A DNA stretch of 6,761 nt, taken from contig DJML01000072.1 in the NCBI GenBank assembly GCA_002436505.1, positions 1-6,761 on the forward strand, given 5' to 3'. Shown here piece by piece: positions 1-6,207 of this stretch (positions within the stretch are counted from its first letter, which is position 1; each line of letters begins with the position of its first letter). Under the pieces are notes generated by a model that was given only the letters and a program-made list of their open reading frames with translations, did not search any database and was not told where the DNA came from. The translations under genes and the position numbers were made by a program. Origin of the DNA: Bacteroidetes bacterium UBA6491 (lineage in GTDB: Bacteria; Bacteroidota; Bacteroidia; NS11-12g; UBA9320).

Positions 1-1
1 T

Positions 2-1450
2 TACAGCGGACCATTCACCCTGACCGCTAATCCAGCGGGCGGAACATGGCAGGGAAAAGGAGTGGACACGATCAATGCAGGGCGTTATGTTCCTTTACAG
101 GCAGGCGCAGGTCTGGATACCGTTGTTTATTCAATTAACGGATGCATGGATACGGTTTTGATATTTGTGCGCTACGTATGGGCCGGATATGATAACGCGT
201 CCTGTCCGGGAAACGGACCATTTTATGTGAACGGACAGTCACCGGCGGGTGGATTTTGGACTGGATCATACATTGACAGCAATGGTTTGTTCTCTCCACC
301 GGATACAGGTTCTTTCAGAGTAACATACAACTGGAACGGATGCTCGCACAGCAAGAACGTAAATATTTATCCTATTTCAGTCCCGATGTTTGATACTTTC
401 TGCCTGTCTGATCCGGTACAGGTCCTTCCGTTTACCCCTTTTGGGGGACGATGGTATGGCAGGGGCATAGTGAACTCGGTTTATGGATATTTTAACCCGC
501 TGGTAGCGGGGGCCGGAGATCATTTGCTGCAATACTGGATTAACGGATGCAGAGATACAATGTATGTTCATGTGATCAGCATCGATGCACGCTATAACGA
601 AATTTCATGCCCGGATGAAGGTCCCATAATCATTGTTCCGGCAATTCCATCCGGAGGCTACTGGACCGGAGTGGGAATAACTGATTCATTGACCGGTGAA
701 TACGACGCATCTTTTGTGTATGGATTGAACAGATTGACATACAATGATACCCTGAGGTACCACCTGAACGGATGTGTCGATTTCAAAATAATGTATGTGC
801 GACCGACAAGGATATACAAGGATACCCTGAAGTTCTGCATTGAGGATAATCCGATTTACCTGGACTGGTGGTCAGTACAAAGCACCCCCGGAGGAGGCCG
901 CTGGACAGGTCCGGGCACGAGCGGGTATTATTTTTATCCGGCAATCGCGGGATACGGGACGCACACTATATACTACGATGCTAATGGATGTGGCGACAGC
1001 ATCGTGATGGTGATCTATCCTGAAAGCATTATACAGTCTGACACGGATTTCTGTATAACGGACCCGACCTTCAACTTATATAATGAACAGGGAACAGGTT
1101 ATTGGAGCGGACCGGGAATAATTGACCAGGCCAACGGTTCATTCAGGCCGGCATCTGCGGGAATAGGGGCTCACACAGTTTTCTATTACTCGGAATACGG
1201 TTGTAAAGATTCGATCACCGTTACAGTGTATGGACTTCCTGTGGTTACGATCGATCCTCTCGATCCTTTTTATTGCTTGAAAGACAGCATGTTCCTGCTT
1301 ACAGCAAATCCTGCCGGTGGAACATGGATGGGGCCGGGAATTGCCGGGAACCAGTTCAATCCACGGAACGCAGGAAGCGGGAATCACCAGTTATTTTACA
1401 CCTATGGGCGTACAGGCTGCTCTACTACTGAATCAGTGACCGCGAGGGTG
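2..1450 (+). repeat. Tandem array of seven diverged Ig-like protein modules (65-80 residues each)
   Basis: The repeat is visible at protein level. Each unit runs roughly: Cys-containing strand, then (P)xGGxWxGxG, a G-x-F/Y turn, an AGxGxHxxxY strand and a closing NGCxD motif. The core tryptophan codons begin at 47, 257, 452, 662, 902, 1103 and 1325, giving a period of 65 to 80 codons. Each complete module has one cysteine near its start and one in the closing NGC or GC motif (C48/C94, C114/C163, C183/C237, C259/C310, C331/C381, C405/C453, numbered from the GTG at 62). Codons have diverged, so this is an old array rather than a recent DNA-level duplication. Module 2 lacks the AGxG motif, and module 4 carries an insertion before its NGC. 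The array probably continues upstream of the window. Confidence 0.85.
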
Positions 1451-2461
1451 AATGATACGCTGCGCGTAAATGCTTTAGCAGATAAGGATACGATATGCGA
1501 AGGCGAGGATGTTATTCTAAGCGCATCCGGTAACGGAGGGGTAGCCGCAGGCTACTATTTCAGCTGGAGTTCAGGAGAAAGCAATACCACCACACTTATT
1601 AAAAGTCCTTCAGCAAGTACACGATATATAGTAAGACTTGCAGACGGGTGTTCCGACCCCGCTTTTGATACTTTAAATATTCTGGTAAACCCAAAGGTTG
1701 AAGTAGGATTGACAACAAGTCCCATCAAATGTTATGGGGAACTTGGTTTTGCGCTCGTGACACCTTCAACACCTGATCCGTACCTGATAGAATGGCAAAC
1801 AGCTCCAGTAAGAAGGAACGCAAGAATAGATGCATTCGTCAATGCTCGATATTACGTGACCGTAATAAATCAGCGAACAGGGTGCCGTTTGGATACCTCT
1901 GTTGTTATTCCCGGTTACAATAAGATACAGGCAGATTTCAGAACAAGCCCCGGTGGGGTGAACTGCCTTAACCCATTTGATCCGATTCTCTATGTGATCA
2001 ATCAAAGTGTGGGAGGGATTTCAGGATACTGGGATTTTGGAGATGGTACAAGAATTCCTTACGATAAGGACATCAATCCGACATATAAATACCAGCCGGA
2101 TACGAATATTTATAACATAACACTTTGGATCGAAAACGAAGGTGGCTGCTCAGATTCAGCTGTAGTCCCCGTTTGCGTGGATGATAAGGTGTATGTGTTT
2201 GTCCCTAATGCTTTTTCTCCTGATGGTGACGGTATCAATGATCATTACTCGATACTCGCAGCAAATGTTACCGAGATTAATGTGCAGATTTATAACCGGT
2301 GGGGAGAAAGGGTGTTCGAGTCGGATCAGACCGATTTTTCCTGGGATGGAACTTACCAGGGCGAAATAGTGATGGACGGGTTGTATAAATACATAGTTAA
2401 GTACAAGGGAAAAAAAACCACCTGGAAACTTGAACATGGTGTGTTAAGCATACTCAGATAA
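2..2461 (+). CDS. Large modular T9SS cargo protein (Ig-like repeats, PKD, type B sorting domain), 5'-truncated by the window
   Basis: This is the C-terminal 819 residues of a secreted or surface-anchored protein. The frame is open from the window edge. The GTG at 62 is internal, because the codons before it encode the same repeat core (TANPAGGTWQGKG), so the true start is upstream. Counting from that GTG as residue 1, seven modules with cores like GGxWxGxGI have tryptophans at -4, 66, 131, 201, 281, 348 and 422. An Ig/PKD-like domain follows (about 473-545, ICEGEDVILSASG), then a SprB-like segment (546-619), a PKD domain (about 623-706, core YWDFGDGT) and a C-terminal domain (708-799) with VPNAFSPDGDGINDHY, YNRWGERVFES, WDGTY and a final LSILR. 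That last domain matches the gliding motility-associated/T9SS type B sorting family, which directs export across the outer membrane and release or attachment at the surface. Adhesion or motility is a reasonable guess, but no enzymatic domain is visible and the specific function is unknown. The signal peptide would lie outside the window. Confidence 0.93.
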   Translation, partial: YSGPFTLTANPAGGTWQGKGVDTINAGRYVPLQAGAGLDTVVYSINGCMDTVLIFVRYVWAGYDNASCPGNGPFYVNGQSPAGGFWTGSYIDSNGLFSPPDTGSFRVTYNWNGCSHSKNVNIYPISVPMFDTFCLSDPVQVLPFTPFGGRWYGRGIVNSVYGYFNPLVAGAGDHLLQYWINGCRDTMYVHVISIDARYNEISCPDEGPIIIVPAIPSGGYWTGVGITDSLTGEYDASFVYGLNRLTYNDTLRYHLNGCVDFKIMYVRPTRIYKDTLKFCIEDNPIYLDWWSVQSTPGGGRWTGPGTSGYYFYPAIAGYGTHTIYYDANGCGDSIVMVIYPESIIQSDTDFCITDPTFNLYNEQGTGYWSGPGIIDQANGSFRPASAGIGAHTVFYYSEYGCKDSITVTVYGLPVVTIDPLDPFYCLKDSMFLLTANPAGGTWMGPGIAGNQFNPRNAGSGNHQLFYTYGRTGCSTTESVTARVNDTLRVNALADKDTICEGEDVILSASGNGGVAAGYYFSWSSGESNTTTLIKSPSASTRYIVRLADGCSDPAFDTLNILVNPKVEVGLTTSPIKCYGELGFALVTPSTPDPYLIEWQTAPVRRNARIDAFVNARYYVTVINQRTGCRLDTSVVIPGYNKIQADFRTSPGGVNCLNPFDPILYVINQSVGGISGYWDFGDGTRIPYDKDINPTYKYQPDTNIYNITLWIENEGGCSDSAVVPVCVDDKVYVFVPNAFSPDGDGINDHYSILAANVTEINVQIYNRWGERVFESDQTDFSWDGTYQGEIVMDGLYKYIVKYKGKKTTWKLEHGVLSILR

Positions 2462-2776
2462 TCTAACAGATCAATTGTTCCGGCACTGCGCTTACAAAGT
2501 GAAAACTTTTAACGTATTAAGTCAAGTAGAATGTAGGATAAATAACGGACAATTTTTCTGATGTATTAATCGAATATCACTCTGTAAAATATTGATTTAT
2601 AGTGCTTTAATCGAGGGTGTGAGGGTTGGGTCCGACGGGTGTAAATTCAGTGTATCACGAGTGAGGTTGAGGTGTTAAAACATTCTGCACTGGCTTATCA
2701 GAATAGAATATTGAAAGAAGCATAATGGCAGGCGGTCAAATACCATGAAAAAGGAGGTTATTTTTTTTTAAGCTGC
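2462..2776. other. Non-coding intergenic stretch, no recognised gene
   Basis: These 315 bases separate the T9SS cargo gene from the rplM promoter. Stops are frequent on both strands and no reading frame resembles a protein. I see no tRNA, SRP RNA or other familiar RNA. The stretch includes a weak hairpin (AAAGT-GAAA-ACTTT, 2496-2509), a G-rich patch on the + strand (about 2614-2641), a Shine-Dalgarno-like AAGGAGGT at 2751-2758 with no gene behind it, and a nine-base T run at 2761-2769. No convincing intrinsic terminator for the upstream gene is visible. It may hold a 3' UTR, a small RNA or degraded sequence; I cannot tell which. Confidence 0.5.
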
Positions 2777-2808
2777 ATTGTTATTTTCCAATGTAAATGA
2801 TACCTTTG
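2777..2808 (+). promoter_or_regulatory. Bacteroidota-type promoter for the rplM-rpsI-rpsB-tsf operon
   Basis: TACCTTTG at 2801-2808 is a perfect match to the Bacteroidota housekeeping -7 element TAnnTTTG. An upstream ATTG at 2777-2780, 20 bases away, fits the -33 element (consensus TTTG or TTG). Transcription would start a few bases past 2808, leaving a short leader of roughly 30 bases that ends in an A-rich tract before the rplM GTG. A small inverted repeat, CATTG at 2776-2780 and CAATG at 2789-2793, overlaps the -33 element. The box match and position are seen directly; promoter activity is inferred. Confidence 0.75.
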
Positions 2809-2843
2809 CAGCCCTTTTTTAGGAAAATTATAAACAAAAAGCA

Positions 2844-3287
2844 GTGGATACCTTATCATACAAGACAGTTTCTGCGAATGCTTCAACGGTAAACAAAAAG
2901 TGGTTTGTAGTTGATGCAGAAGGAAAAACATTAGGCAGATTTGCTTCAGAGATCGCGAAAGTGATCCGAGGCAAGAACAAGCCGGATTTCACACCACACG
3001 TAGACTGTGGTGACAACGTTATCGTCCTTAACGCAGACAAGATAGAGCTTAAGGCAGGCAAGATGGACAAGAAAGTATATATTTCGCACTCCGGTTACCC
3101 GGGTGGTCAGAAAGAGGTACTTGCGAAGGACCTGATGAAAAAGAAGCCTGAAGCAATGATAGAAAAAGCGGTAAAAGGCATGTTGCCAAAAAATCGCCTT
3201 GGCAGAAAAATATTTAATAATTTGTTTGTGTACGTAGGGTCAGAGCACCCACATGCTGCGCAAAAACCTGAAACACTTGACATTTAA
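2844..3287 (+). CDS. rplM: 50S ribosomal protein L13 (uL13)
   Basis: uL13 is an early-assembly protein of the large ribosomal subunit that binds 23S rRNA. The 147-residue product is the normal length for the family and shows its signatures: W20, LGRFAS (30-35), IRGKNKPDFTPHVDCGD (41-57), the HSGYPGG turn (82-88), AVKGMLPKNRLGR (109-121) and the C-terminal HPHAAQKPE (135-143). The start is GTG at 2844; the N-terminus it gives, MDTLSYKT, is the form I recall as typical of Bacteroidota L13, and no in-frame ATG lies nearby. There is no Shine-Dalgarno; the leader AAACAAAAAGCA is A-rich, as is common in this phylum. It is first in the operon and its stop is one base from the rpsI ATG. Confidence 0.98.
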   Translation: MDTLSYKTVSANASTVNKKWFVVDAEGKTLGRFASEIAKVIRGKNKPDFTPHVDCGDNVIVLNADKIELKAGKMDKKVYISHSGYPGGQKEVLAKDLMKKKPEAMIEKAVKGMLPKNRLGRKIFNNLFVYVGSEHPHAAQKPETLDI

Positions 3288-3288
3288 A

Positions 3289-3678
3289 ATGGAAGTAATC
3301 AATACATCAGGAAGGAGAAAGACGTCTGTAGCTCGAATCTACATGACCCCGGGTTCAGGTACAATTACCGTGAACAAGAAAGGCGTGGAAGAGTTCTTCC
3401 CAACACTTTCCCTTCAATACAAAGTTCGGCAGCCACTTGAATTGTGTGAAGTTGGCGGTACGTATGATATTAAAGCAGTTTTGAGCGGTGGTGGCACTAC
3501 CGGTCAGGCTGAAGCTCTTCGTCTGGCAATTGCTAAAGCATTGTTGAAAGTAGATGAAGAACAATACCGTCCGATCCTTAGGAAAGAAGGTTTGCTTACA
3601 AGAGACAACAGAATGGTTGAACGTAAGAAACCAGGACAGAAGAAAGCAAGAAAGAAATTCCAATTCAGTAAACGTTAA
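3289..3678 (+). CDS. rpsI: 30S ribosomal protein S9 (uS9)
   Basis: uS9 sits in the head of the small subunit, and its basic C-terminal tail reaches the P-site tRNA anticodon stem-loop. The 129-residue product has GRRKTSVAR (8-16), LSGGGTTGQAEALR (65-78), LLTRDNRMVERKK (102-114) and the hallmark terminal QFSKR (125-129). The ATG at 3289 was chosen because it gives the family N-terminus MEVINTSGRRK. An in-frame ATG at 3253 would add 12 residues that overlap the end of rplM and have no family counterpart. The one-base gap after the rplM TAA suggests translational coupling. rplM and rpsI are paired in most bacteria. Confidence 0.98.
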   Translation: MEVINTSGRRKTSVARIYMTPGSGTITVNKKGVEEFFPTLSLQYKVRQPLELCEVGGTYDIKAVLSGGGTTGQAEALRLAIAKALLKVDEEQYRPILRKEGLLTRDNRMVERKKPGQKKARKKFQFSKR

Positions 3679-3686
3679 GATTCGAT

Positions 3687-4448
3687 ATGTCAAAAATTAC
3701 CACACAAGAATTATTGGATGCAGGTGTTCACTTTGGTCACCTTACACGAAAGTGGGATCCTAAAATGGCTCCGTTCATTTTCATGGAACAGAATGGTATC
3801 CATGTGATCGATCTTAACAAGACCATAGCCAAACTGGAAGATGCGCAGGCAGCTGTAAAGAACATCGTCAGAACAGGTCGTAAAGTGCTTTTTGTTGCAA
3901 CTAAGAAACAAGCGAAGGAAATAGTACGCGAAGAAGCAGAACGCGTGAATATGCCTTTTGTTGTAGAACGTTGGTTAGGTGGAATGCTTACTAATTTTGG
4001 AACGGTAAGAAAGTCGATCAAAAAGATGCAGACCATCGAGAAGATGTCTACCGACGGTACATATGACCACATGAACAAGAAAGAAAGATTGATGAAGGAT
4101 CGTGAAAAAACGAAACTTCATAGACTTCTTGGTGGTATTGAAGACCTGAACCGTCTTCCTGCCGCTTTGTTTATAGTGGACGTGCGTCGTGAGCACATCG
4201 CAGTGGCTGAAGCACAGAAATTGAACATACCGATCTTCGCTATCTGTGATACTAACTCAGATCCAACGAAAGTGGATTTCCCTATCCCGGGAAATGATGA
4301 TGCAACCAAGTCTATCAGCCTGCTTACACAAGCAATGGCTGACGCTATTGCTGAAGGCCTTGCTCAACGTAAAAAAGCAAAAGACGAAGCAAAACAGAAG
4401 GCTGAAGATGAAAAACCAGCTGAAACTGAAAGTGCAGGTAGCAACTAA
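3687..4448 (+). CDS. rpsB: 30S ribosomal protein S2 (uS2)
   Basis: uS2 is a late-assembling small-subunit protein at the head-body junction. It contacts bS1 in bacteria that have it. The product has 253 residues. Family motifs are GVHFGHLTRKWDPKM (13-27), NGIHVIDLNKT (36-46), RWLGGMLTNF (95-104), LPAALFIVDVRREH (157-170) and DTNSDP through IPGNDDATKSI (188-210). A charged, low-complexity tail rich in K, E and A (about 226-253) follows the folded domain; such tails vary between species. The ATG at 3687 gives the expected short N-terminus and lies eight bases after the rpsI stop. Its neighbours, rpsI upstream and tsf 42 bases downstream, fit a single transcript. In other bacteria S2 represses its own rpsB-tsf mRNA; I cannot identify such a site here. 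Confidence 0.98.
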   Translation: MSKITTQELLDAGVHFGHLTRKWDPKMAPFIFMEQNGIHVIDLNKTIAKLEDAQAAVKNIVRTGRKVLFVATKKQAKEIVREEAERVNMPFVVERWLGGMLTNFGTVRKSIKKMQTIEKMSTDGTYDHMNKKERLMKDREKTKLHRLLGGIEDLNRLPAALFIVDVRREHIAVAEAQKLNIPIFAICDTNSDPTKVDFPIPGNDDATKSISLLTQAMADAIAEGLAQRKKAKDEAKQKAEDEKPAETESAGSN

Positions 4449-4490
4449 GCTGACCTTTAATAAGAGTTTAAACAATTTAAGATTCATAAA

Positions 4491-5321
4491 ATGACAATTA
4501 CGGCATCTGCAGTAAATGAATTAAGAAAAATTACCGGCGCAGGTATGATGGACTGCAAAAAAGCATTGCAGGAATCAGGGGGCGACATGGAAAAAGCAAT
4601 TGATTTCCTTCGTAAAAGCGGACAAAAAGTTTCTGCCAAAAGAGCGGATCGTGACGCTACCGAGGGTGCAGTGATCGCACTGTCTTCTGATGACAAGAAA
4701 TCAGGTGTTGTTATTCGCCTGAGCTGTGAGACTGATTTTGTAGCAAAGAACGAAGATTTCGTAAGCCTTGCAACAGCAATTGCAACCTTGGCTCTTAATA
4801 AAAAGCCTGCCACTATCGACGAGTTGAAAGCTCTTGACTTTAACGGTACTTCTCTTGGAGAAAGGTTAATTGAGGAGGTTGGTAAGATCGGAGAAAAGAT
4901 CGATGTTACTAAATATGAATTGGTCGAAGGTGCATGTGTTGTGAATTATATCCATGCCGGAAATAGAATTGGCGTGCTTGTGAATCTTTCTAAACCTGCC
5001 GATTCTTCTGTTGAAGAAGCTGGTAAAGATGTTGCAATGCAGATCGCAGCAATGAATCCGGTTGCCGTTAATGAAAGCGAAGTTCCTGAAGATGTAAAGG
5101 CCAGAGAGCTGGAAATCGGACGTGAACAAGCTCTTGCAGAAGGAAAACCAGAGCAGATAGTTGATAAGATCGCTCAGGGGAAACTGCAGAAGTTCTATAA
5201 AGAAAACACACTATTGGCTCAACCTTTTGTGAAAGACAATAGCAGATCTATCGCTCAAATGTTAAATGATGTCTCTAACGGTTTGACCGTGATTTCATTT
5301 AGCCGCGTAGCACTTGGATAA
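4491..5321 (+). CDS. tsf: Translation elongation factor Ts (EF-Ts)
   Basis: EF-Ts is the cytoplasmic nucleotide-exchange factor that releases GDP from EF-Tu. The 276-residue product is near the usual length. An N-terminal UBA-like domain (about 1-50, with LRKITGAGMMDCKKAL at 11-26) binds EF-Tu. The core carries the diagnostic TDFVAKN (81-87), whose Asp-Phe pair inserts near the EF-Tu magnesium site. The second half has YIHAGNRIGVLV (153-164), MQIAAMNP (183-190) and the C-terminal GKP...KI..GK...FY segment (218-236). The ATG at 4491 is preceded by an A/T-rich leader with no Shine-Dalgarno. A strong terminator stands 20 bases after the stop, making tsf the last gene of the rplM operon. Confidence 0.98.
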   Translation: MTITASAVNELRKITGAGMMDCKKALQESGGDMEKAIDFLRKSGQKVSAKRADRDATEGAVIALSSDDKKSGVVIRLSCETDFVAKNEDFVSLATAIATLALNKKPATIDELKALDFNGTSLGERLIEEVGKIGEKIDVTKYELVEGACVVNYIHAGNRIGVLVNLSKPADSSVEEAGKDVAMQIAAMNPVAVNESEVPEDVKARELEIGREQALAEGKPEQIVDKIAQGKLQKFYKENTLLAQPFVKDNSRSIAQMLNDVSNGLTVISFSRVALG

Positions 5322-5341
5322 AATATTAAACATTAATCATG

Positions 5342-5373
5342 AAGGGAGGAACAAAGTTCCTCCCTTTTTTTTT
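5342..5373 (+). terminator. Rho-independent terminator after tsf
   Basis: A perfect 11-base-pair stem (AAGGGAGGAAC at 5342-5352 and GTTCCTCCCTT at 5356-5366) closes a three-base AAA loop and merges into a run of nine T (5365-5373). The hairpin begins 20 bases after the tsf stop. This is a textbook intrinsic terminator on the + strand and should separate most rplM-tsf transcription from pyrH. Confidence 0.93.
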
Positions 5374-5406
5374 GCTCCGGCATAACTTGTATGGAATGAT
5401 TATGCA

Positions 5407-5434
5407 TTGTTTAAGAGTATTTATCTGATATTTG
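5407..5434 (+). promoter_or_regulatory. Candidate promoter for pyrH
   Basis: GATATTTG at 5427-5434 matches the Bacteroidota -7 element TAnnTTTG at five of its six fixed positions. A TTG at 5407-5409 lies 17 bases upstream as a possible -33 element. It sits between the strong terminator after tsf and the pyrH start at 5464, where a promoter is expected. The leader would be about 25 bases. The match is imperfect, so this is a tentative call. Confidence 0.42.
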
Positions 5435-5463
5435 CCAAAACACGTATCATTAACAGCGATCAT

Positions 5464-6174
5464 ATGAGATATAAAAGAATACTTCTGAAACTTAGCGGTG
5501 AAGCTTTAATGGGCAAACAGAACTATGGCATTGATGCCGAAGTTCTGGATGAGTATGCAAAAGAGATTCACGATGTGGTCCGATCTGGTGTTGAGGTTTC
5601 TGTTGTTATCGGTGGCGGAAATATTTTCAGAGGTGTTCAGGGTGTAGCGGCGGGTATGAGTGATCGTGTTCAGGGCGATTATATGGGACTGCTTGCGACT
5701 GTTATCAATGCAATGGCTTTGCAAAGTGCATTGGAAAATATTGGTGTTGACACCCGTTTGCAGTCGGCCATTAAAATGGAGCAGATATGTGAACCATTTA
5801 TTAGAAGAAGAGCTATGCGACATCTTGAAAAAGGCAGGGTGGTCATCTTTGGTGCCGGTACGGGCAATCCATATTTTACTACAGATACCGCTGCTTCTTT
5901 ACGGGCCGTTGAAATTGAAGCGGACGTGATAATGAAAGGAACACGTGTTGATGGCATTTATTCTTCTGATCCGGAAAAGGATGCAGATGCAATGAAATTT
6001 GACAATATCAGTTTTTCTGAAGTCTATAGCAAAGGACTGAATGTTATGGATCTAACGGCCATTACTCTTTGCCAGGAAAATAATTTACCGATCGTTGTGT
6101 TCAACATGAATGAACGTGGTAATCTGCTACGATTGGTACAAGGAGAACAAGTTGGCACACTGGTGAGCCAGTAA
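5464..6174 (+). CDS. pyrH: UMP kinase (uridylate kinase)
   Basis: This cytoplasmic enzyme phosphorylates UMP to UDP with ATP, the step that feeds UTP and CTP synthesis. It belongs to the amino-acid kinase fold and usually forms hexamers. The 236-residue product is the family length. Visible motifs are the N-terminal LKLSGEAL (8-15, with Lys9), the glycine-rich GGGNIFRG (50-57), FGAGTGNPYFTTDTAA (129-144) for UMP and phosphate binding, and KGTRVDGIYSSDP (158-170) in the ATP site. The ATG at 5464 gives the expected MRYKRILLKLSGE start. An in-frame TTG at 5407 would add 19 residues but lies inside the likely promoter and is rejected. pyrH commonly follows tsf, but here a strong terminator separates them, and frr does not follow. 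Confidence 0.98.
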   Translation: MRYKRILLKLSGEALMGKQNYGIDAEVLDEYAKEIHDVVRSGVEVSVVIGGGNIFRGVQGVAAGMSDRVQGDYMGLLATVINAMALQSALENIGVDTRLQSAIKMEQICEPFIRRRAMRHLEKGRVVIFGAGTGNPYFTTDTAASLRAVEIEADVIMKGTRVDGIYSSDPEKDADAMKFDNISFSEVYSKGLNVMDLTAITLCQENNLPIVVFNMNERGNLLRLVQGEQVGTLVSQ

Positions 6175-6207
6175 ATAACTTGGGGCCTGCCGTGCCGATC
6201 TCTTTCT

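Noticed and set aside
62..64. GTG as the start codon of the first gene
   Set aside because: The frame continues upstream to the window edge and encodes a recognisable repeat core, so the GTG is an internal valine.
2496..2510. Hairpin AAAGT-GAAA-ACTTT as a terminator of the first gene
   Set aside because: The stem is only five pairs, mostly A-T, and is not followed by a real T tract.
2614..2650. Possible tRNA fragment around GGGTCCGACGGGTG
   Set aside because: No acceptor stem, anticodon arm or correct T-loop consensus could be assembled around it.
2751..2758. AAGGAGGT Shine-Dalgarno sequence
   Set aside because: No start codon follows at a useful distance, it lies upstream of the predicted promoter, and this phylum rarely uses such sites. 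It is probably chance.
2725..2771. Tiny reading frames starting at ATG 2725 and ATG 2745
   Set aside because: Each encodes only seven or eight residues, with no supporting signal for expression.
3253..3288. Upstream in-frame ATG as the rpsI start
   Set aside because: It would overlap rplM by 35 bases and add 12 residues that do not fit the S9 family; the ATG at 3289 gives the standard N-terminus.
4246..4494. Overlapping reading frame across the end of rpsB
   Set aside because: It is a lysine- and leucine-rich shadow frame of the A-rich rpsB tail with no family resemblance.
5407..5463. TTG-initiated 19-residue extension of pyrH
   Set aside because: UMP kinases begin close to the KRILLKLSGEAL motif, and the extension overlaps the likely promoter.
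6186..6197. GGC...GCC inverted repeat between pyrH and the convergent gene as a bidirectional terminator
   Set aside because: The stem is only three base pairs and there is no T run on either side.
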